From Bacillota bacterium (GTDB taxonomy: Bacteria > Bacillota > Clostridia > Christensenellales > CAG-138), in assembly GCA_023459335.1 (NCBI GenBank), contig JAEWUO010000020.1:133301-197300 (forward strand): a DNA stretch of 64,000 bases, in the 5' to 3' direction. The notes beneath the pieces were generated by a model. It had not been told where the DNA came from. It made no database searches and saw only the letters and a program-made list of their open reading frames with translations. The position numbers and the translations under genes are program-made. Shown here piece by piece: positions 59,908 through 64,000 of this stretch. Each line of letters starts with the position of its first letter. Within the stretch, counting starts at the first letter, position 1.

Positions 59908-59933
59908 GAGAGCGGCGCCCCCGCTCTCTTTTT
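59908..59933 (+). terminator. Intrinsic terminator after the binding-protein gene
   Basis: An eight-bp G+C-rich stem (59908-59915 with 59921-59928) followed by TTTTT. It ends most binding-protein transcripts before the ATPase gene, which has its own promoter. Confidence 0.9.
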
Positions 59934-59983
59934 ACTTTGAATCATATGAACCTTCAGGCAGCCAACGGTTTATTACGTTTTTA

Positions 59984-60013
59984 TTTACTTTATGTTCAAA
60001 GTTATGCTAAAAT
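59984..60013 (+). promoter_or_regulatory. Promoter of the importer ATPase/permease genes
   Basis: TTTACT (59984-59989) and TAAAAT (60008-60013) with an 18-base spacer and an extended TGC before the -10 box. Confidence 0.6.
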
Positions 60014-60049
60014 ATTTTCAGCAAGTCAGAATCTAATATAGAAGGGATC

Positions 60050-61597
60050 ATGCAAGTGGAGAGTTCAGTAGCGATCCGAATGTTCAACATCACCAAAACA
60101 TTTGGCGAGGTGGTTGCGAACGACAAGGTATGCCTTGATATCCGTCGGGGAGAGATCCTGTCCCTGCTCGGCGAAAACGGCAGCGGCAAGACCACGCTCA
60201 TGAACATGCTGGCGGGCATCTATTTCCCCGACAGCGGCGAGATCAGAATCAACGGCGTACCTGTTACCATCGCCTCCCCGAAAGACGCATTCGATCTGCA
60301 TATCGGCATGATCCACCAGCATTTCAAACTTGTCGACGTTCTCACCGCCGCGGAAAACATCATACTGGGCCTCAATGAAACGACGGTGGTCGACTTTAAA
60401 CGCGTACGGGAAGCGGTCAATCAAATCTGCGACCGTTACGGTTTTGTCGTCAACCCGGATAAAAAAGTTTACGATATGTCCGTTTCAGAAAAGCAGACGC
60501 TGGAGATCGTCAAGGTACTCTACCGCGGGGCAGACATTTTGATTCTAGACGAACCGACCGCCGTACTGACGCCGCAGGAAACGCAAAAGCTGTTTTGCGT
60601 GATGCGGAACATGAAGGACGATGGCAAATCGATCGTCATTATCACGCATAAGCTGCACGAGGTCATGGAGATCTCCGACCGCGTCGCAGTGCTTCGAAAA
60701 GGACATTATATCGGGGATGTGCCTACGGCGGAAACGAACGCCATGAAGCTGACCGAGATGATGGTCGGACGCGCGATCTCGCTCGACATTGAGCGGTCGG
60801 AACCGTCGGATCCCAAGCCGCGTCTTGTGGTGAAAAATCTGAACGTATGCGATAAGGACGGGATCAGCCGCCTGTGCGACGTGAACTTTACCGCATACAG
60901 CGGCGAAATCCTGGGCGTTGCCGGTATTTCCGGCAGCGGACAGAAAGAGCTTCTGGAAGCCATCGCAGGGCTTCAGAGCTGCCGGGACTGCAGCAGTATC
61001 GAGTTTATCTCCGAAGAAGGACAGAAAAAACAACTTTCCGGCATGCATCCGATCGATATCAAACGTTTGGGCGTCGCGCTCGCGTTCGTACCGGAAGACC
61101 GTCTCGGCATGGGGCTCGTCGGCAGCATGAACCTGACCGATAATATGATGCTGCGCAGTTATCAGGACGGGAAAGGACCCGTTGCGAACAGGAAAAGTCC
61201 CAAGAAACTGGCGGAAACCGTCGTGAAAAACCTGGAGGTCGTGACCCCCGGCCTGAATACGCCGGTGCGCAGACTGTCCGGCGGAAATGTGCAGAAGGTG
61301 TTGGTCGGCCGCGAAATTTCGATGCAGCCGCAGCTCTTAATGTCCGCTTACGCCGTGCGCGGTCTCGATATCAATACATCCTATAATATTTACCATTTGC
61401 TGAGCGAGCAAAAGAAACGAGGCGCCGCCGTGATCTTCGTCGGCGAGGACCTGGATGTGCTCCTCGAGCTTTGCGACAGGATCATGGTGCTTTGCGCGGG
61501 ACACGTCAACGACATCGTTGATGCGCGCGCGACGACCAAAGATGAAGTAGGATATTTGATGACTTACTTAAAAGAAGGGGGAAAGGATCATGAGTAA
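60050..61597 (+). CDS. ABC importer ATP-binding protein, double NBD (nucleoside/BMP type)
   Basis: A 515-residue tandem ATPase. The first half has a full Walker A GENGSGKTT near residue 42, a Q-loop HQHFKLVDVLTA, a divergent signature MSVSEKQTLEIVK and Walker B ILILDEPTAVLTP near 165. The second half has a degenerate Walker A (GISGSGQKELLEAI), signature LSGGNVQKVLVGREI and a weak Walker B (LLMSAYAVRGLD), as is usual for sugar- and nucleoside-type importers with one active site. GAAGGGA lies just before the ATG. It pairs with the two permeases that follow. Confidence 0.95.
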   Translation: MQVESSVAIRMFNITKTFGEVVANDKVCLDIRRGEILSLLGENGSGKTTLMNMLAGIYFPDSGEIRINGVPVTIASPKDAFDLHIGMIHQHFKLVDVLTAAENIILGLNETTVVDFKRVREAVNQICDRYGFVVNPDKKVYDMSVSEKQTLEIVKVLYRGADILILDEPTAVLTPQETQKLFCVMRNMKDDGKSIVIITHKLHEVMEISDRVAVLRKGHYIGDVPTAETNAMKLTEMMVGRAISLDIERSEPSDPKPRLVVKNLNVCDKDGISRLCDVNFTAYSGEILGVAGISGSGQKELLEAIAGLQSCRDCSSIEFISEEGQKKQLSGMHPIDIKRLGVALAFVPEDRLGMGLVGSMNLTDNMMLRSYQDGKGPVANRKSPKKLAETVVKNLEVVTPGLNTPVRRLSGGNVQKVLVGREISMQPQLLMSAYAVRGLDINTSYNIYHLLSEQKKRGAAVIFVGEDLDVLLELCDRIMVLCAGHVNDIVDARATTKDEVGYLMTYLKEGGKDHE

Positions 61598-62702
61598 ACA
61601 GAAAGTCATGACCCGCGACCCATTGATCCGCATGTCGAAACGGGACGGGATGTCCTTCTGGAAATCGCTGGGCGTCCGCCTGATCGGCCTTACGCTTGCG
61701 CTCGTTGTCTGCGCAATCATCATTTATGCGCTGACGAAGCTCAATCCGCTCAAAGTCTACGCGGCGATGGTTAAGGGCGCGTTCGGCACCAATAAACGCG
61801 TCTGGGTTACGATCCGTGATATCGTAATGCTGCTGTGCATTTCGGTCGGTCTCGCGCCCGCGTTTAAAATGCGTTTCTGGAACATCGGCGCTGAGGGCCA
61901 AATTCTGCTGGGCGGTCTTGCCGCCGCGGCTTGCATGATCTACCTCGGCAAGTCCATGCCGACGGCCGCGTTACTGGTCATCATGTTTTTTGCCAGCATG
62001 GCTGCCGGCGGCGTATGGGGAACGATTCCCGCTGTCTTCAAGGCGCGCTGGAATGCGAACGAAACACTGTTTACACTGATGATGAACTATATTGCCATTC
62101 AGCTGACCAGTTTCTTCGTCGCCAAATGGGAGAATCCGTTCGGTTCCAACACGGTAGGCATCATCAATCAGAATTCACGTGCGGGTTGGTTTCCGGCGGT
62201 ATTCGGGCAGATGTACATGCTCAACGTCTTCATCGTCGTCATTCTGACGGTGCTGATGTATCTCTATCTTCGTTACAGCAAGCAGGGATATGAGATCGCG
62301 GTCGTGGGCGAGAGCGAAAATACCGCACGGTACGCGGCGATCAACGTCAAGAGCGTCATCGTTCGAACGATGGCGATCTCCGGCGCCGTCTGCGGCATCG
62401 CAGGGTTTATCGCGGTCGCGGGCGCGAGTCATACCATCTCCACCAGCACGGCGGGCGGGCGCGGGTTTACCGCGATCATTGTCGCCTGGCTGGCGAAATT
62501 CAATACTTTTGTAATGGTGGCCATTTCCGCACTGATCGTATTCTTACAAAAGGGAGCGATCGAAATCGCCTCCCAGTTCGATCTTAACGATTTTGTTTCC
62601 GATATGATCACGGGCATCATCCTGTTTTTCATCCTCGGAAGCGAGTTTTTCATCAACTATAAAATCCGGTTCCGCGGGGCAAAAAAGGAGGCAGGCAAAT
62701 GA
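61590..62702 (+). CDS. Nucleoside-type ABC importer permease 1
   Basis: A 370-residue membrane protein with about ten helices and the family's MRFWNIGAEGQILLGGLAAAA loop and the coupling segment QGYEIAVVGESENTARYA, followed by AINVKSVIVRTMAISGAVCG. The ATG overlaps the ATPase stop by eight bases, with GGGGAAAGG before it. It is the YufP/NupP-like half of the membrane pore that takes the BMP-bound solute across the membrane. Confidence 0.93.
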   Translation: MSKQKVMTRDPLIRMSKRDGMSFWKSLGVRLIGLTLALVVCAIIIYALTKLNPLKVYAAMVKGAFGTNKRVWVTIRDIVMLLCISVGLAPAFKMRFWNIGAEGQILLGGLAAAACMIYLGKSMPTAALLVIMFFASMAAGGVWGTIPAVFKARWNANETLFTLMMNYIAIQLTSFFVAKWENPFGSNTVGIINQNSRAGWFPAVFGQMYMLNVFIVVILTVLMYLYLRYSKQGYEIAVVGESENTARYAAINVKSVIVRTMAISGAVCGIAGFIAVAGASHTISTSTAGGRGFTAIIVAWLAKFNTFVMVAISALIVFLQKGAIEIASQFDLNDFVSDMITGIILFFILGSEFFINYKIRFRGAKKEAGK

Positions 62703-63682
62703 CGCAGATCATCTCCCTGATTCAGGCGGCCGTCGTATTCGGCACGGTGATTCTCTTCGGCGCGGTTGGCGAAATCCTCGCGGAGAAGTCGGGCAACCTC
62801 AATCTCGGGGTGCCGGGCATCATGTATCTCGGCGGCATTGCGGGACTGATTGCTGCGTTTATTTACGAAGGCAACGCAACGCATCCGGTTGCGTTCGTTT
62901 CATTGATCATCACACTGCTGGCTGCGTTTCTCGCGGCCATGCTGGGCGGCTTGATCTATTCCGTACTGACCATTACGCTGCGCGCGAACCAGAACGTCAC
63001 CGGTTTGACGCTCACGATCTTCGGCGGCGGATTTGCCAACCTGTTCGGCGGCACGCTCAATAAGATGGCTGGCGGCGTAGGCCAGATTTCCGTCGCGCTC
63101 ACGAGCGGCGCGTTCCGAACCAATATTCCATTCCTTTCGGATCTCGGCGCGGTCGGTAAAATATTTTTTTCTTACGGGTTTATGGCGTATCTTGCGGTCA
63201 TTCTTGCGTTTCTCGTCAGCTGGGTTCTGAACAAGACCAGCATCGGGCTTAACCTGCGCGCAGTCGGCGAGAACCCGGCGACGGCTGACGCCGCCGGCAT
63301 CAGCGTGACAAAATATAAATATCTAGCGACCTGCATCGGCGCCGGCATCACCGGCTTCGGCGGACTGTACTATACGATGGACTATATCAAAGGAACCTGG
63401 TCAACGGACGGAAGTATTGAAAAACTCGGCTGGCTTGCGGTCGCTCTGGTCATATTCGCAACCTGGAAACCGCGGCGCAGCATCTGGGGCGCGTATCTCT
63501 TCGGCGCGCTGTTCTGGCTGTTCTTCTATATTCCCGGGCTGACCAGAAGCTCGCAGGAAATCTTCAAAATGCTTCCGTATGCCGTCACGCTGCTTGTGCT
63601 GATTATGGTAGCGCTTCGAAAGAAACGCGAAGATCAACCGCCGCACAGCCTCGGAGCCGCGTATTTCCGTGAAGAGCGCTGA
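62699..63682 (+). CDS. Nucleoside-type ABC importer permease 2
   Basis: A 327-residue membrane protein with about eight helices, the start FGAVGEILAEKSGNLNLGVPG, RANQNVTGLTLTIFGGGFANL and the coupling loop GLNLRAVGENPATADAAGI. It is the YufQ/NupQ-like second subunit. The ATG overlaps the first permease's stop by four bases with AAAGGAGG before it. A terminator follows. Confidence 0.93.
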   Translation: MTQIISLIQAAVVFGTVILFGAVGEILAEKSGNLNLGVPGIMYLGGIAGLIAAFIYEGNATHPVAFVSLIITLLAAFLAAMLGGLIYSVLTITLRANQNVTGLTLTIFGGGFANLFGGTLNKMAGGVGQISVALTSGAFRTNIPFLSDLGAVGKIFFSYGFMAYLAVILAFLVSWVLNKTSIGLNLRAVGENPATADAAGISVTKYKYLATCIGAGITGFGGLYYTMDYIKGTWSTDGSIEKLGWLAVALVIFATWKPRRSIWGAYLFGALFWLFFYIPGLTRSSQEIFKMLPYAVTLLVLIMVALRKKREDQPPHSLGAAYFREER

Positions 63683-63699
63683 CAAAAAGAATCGATCAA

Positions 63700-63731
63700 A
63701 AAACCCGCAGGCTTGCGCTTCGCGGGTTTTT
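63700..63731 (+). terminator. Intrinsic terminator of the importer operon
   Basis: A nine-bp stem AAAACCCGC/GCGGGTTTT (63700-63708 with 63722-63730) with a 13-base loop, then T. It lies 18 bases after the last permease stop. Confidence 0.85.
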
Positions 63732-63788
63732 AAAATCAGGAATACATATAGGCAAAATTTTATTTTGTTTCCCGAACATTTTTTCTAA

Positions 63789-63824
63789 TTCAGTGTTGTA
63801 ATACTGAAATAAGAACTATATAAT
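63789..63824 (+). promoter_or_regulatory. Promoter of serC with overlapping inverted repeat
   Basis: TTGTAA (63796-63801) and TATAAT (63819-63824) with a 17-base spacer. A perfect inverted repeat TTCAGT (63789-63794) N8 ACTGAA (63803-63808) surrounds the -35 box, which a repressor could occlude. Confidence 0.75.
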
Positions 63825-63867
63825 AAATGCAATCGCAGAAGCGAATCAAAATTCAGGAGCGTGTGCA

Positions 63868-64000
63868 ATGAAATACGATCGAATCTACAATTTTTCGGCC
63901 GGCCCGGCTACGATGCCCGTTGAGGTTCTAGAGGAAGTCGCGTCGGAGATGCTGAACTACAAAGGCAGCGGGATGTGCGTGATGGAGATGTCGCATCGAT
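63868..64000 (+). CDS. serC: Phosphoserine aminotransferase, 5' part
   Basis: SerC converts phosphohydroxypyruvate to phosphoserine with PLP. The 44 visible residues (MKYDRIYNFSAGPATMPVEV, then LNYKGSGMCVMEMSHR) match the N-terminus of the family, with FSAGPA and the MEMSHR motif. AGGAGC precedes the ATG by about seven bases. The gene runs off the right edge. Confidence 0.95.
   Translation, partial: MKYDRIYNFSAGPATMPVEVLEEVASEMLNYKGSGMCVMEMSHR

Overview
The window looks like the chromosome of an anaerobic Bacillota, most likely a Clostridia with fairly high G+C (Christensenellales-like is my guess, at modest confidence). The reasons are scpA/scpB, rqcH next to a TrpR-like yerC gene, CIRCE-controlled groESL, the radical SAM DUF512-der-plsY row, selenium-type purine catabolism genes, GntR/ABC and PadR/HAAS pairs, AGGAGG-type ribosome sites and intrinsic terminators after many operons. 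I see no rRNA, CRISPR array, phage or replication origin. There is one intact tRNA.

Layout. 0-6.2 kb: start of a PcrA-type helicase gene (minus), rdgB and a phosphoesterase gene (plus), then scpB, scpA, a site-2 protease, rqcH, yerC and rpsT on the minus strand. 6.4-12 kb: groES-groEL behind a CIRCE operator, then DUF512 protein, der and plsY. 12-15.3 kb: an asd-dapA-dapB lysine/diaminopimelate operon (minus) whose DapB carries a C-terminal pair of aspartokinase-like ACT domains. 15.4-21.2 kb: methyltransferase, hslO, TPR protein, THUMP RNA methyltransferase and an ApgM-type phosphomutase, the last four with overlapping ends. 21.3-27.4 kb: tRNA-Ser(GGA) followed by an A+T-richer accessory stretch with a decayed IS3-type transposase, three large GT-C-like membrane proteins and a second copy of the 3' end of the tRNA. 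27.6-37.8 kb: a frameshifted Thr/Pro-rich surface protein, an [FeFe]-hydrogenase-like H-cluster protein, a GntR-ABC operon, an ammonium transporter fused to a PII protein behind a terminator-like leader hairpin, PadR-HAAS, two SDRs and a DUF89 protein. 37.9-46.2 kb: a 2-oxo acid dehydrogenase complex (E2, E3, fused E1 alpha-beta), transketolase and lipoate ligase. 46.3-49.7 kb: an NmrA-like protein, a fourth GT-C-like protein and a prohibitin-type protein. 49.9-63.7 kb: a molybdenum hydroxylase, YgfK and SsnA operon (minus), a threonine synthase-like PLP enzyme, and a BMP-family nucleoside/purine ABC importer (plus). The window ends inside serC.

How the genes work together. Lipoate ligase is next to the lipoylated E2 enzyme. 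asd, dapA and dapB form consecutive steps, and the ACT pair on DapB could supply amino-acid feedback in an operon that shows no lysine riboswitch. The xdh-ygfK-ssnA set plus the BMP importer looks like uptake and reductive or selenium-dependent catabolism of purines. Several promoters place the TATAAT box exactly six or seven bases before an ATG, which suggests leaderless transcripts for rdgB, the DUF512 gene and the DUF89 gene.

The most unusual items are the DapB-ACT fusion, decayed copies of neighbouring gene ends on both sides of plsY (der end upstream, dapB end downstream), the tRNA-Ser fragment that bounds a small island, the attenuator-like hairpin before amt-PII, and the purine-catabolism/transport block with a threonine synthase-like gene in its middle. 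All product names rest on motif reading alone; no database search was run.
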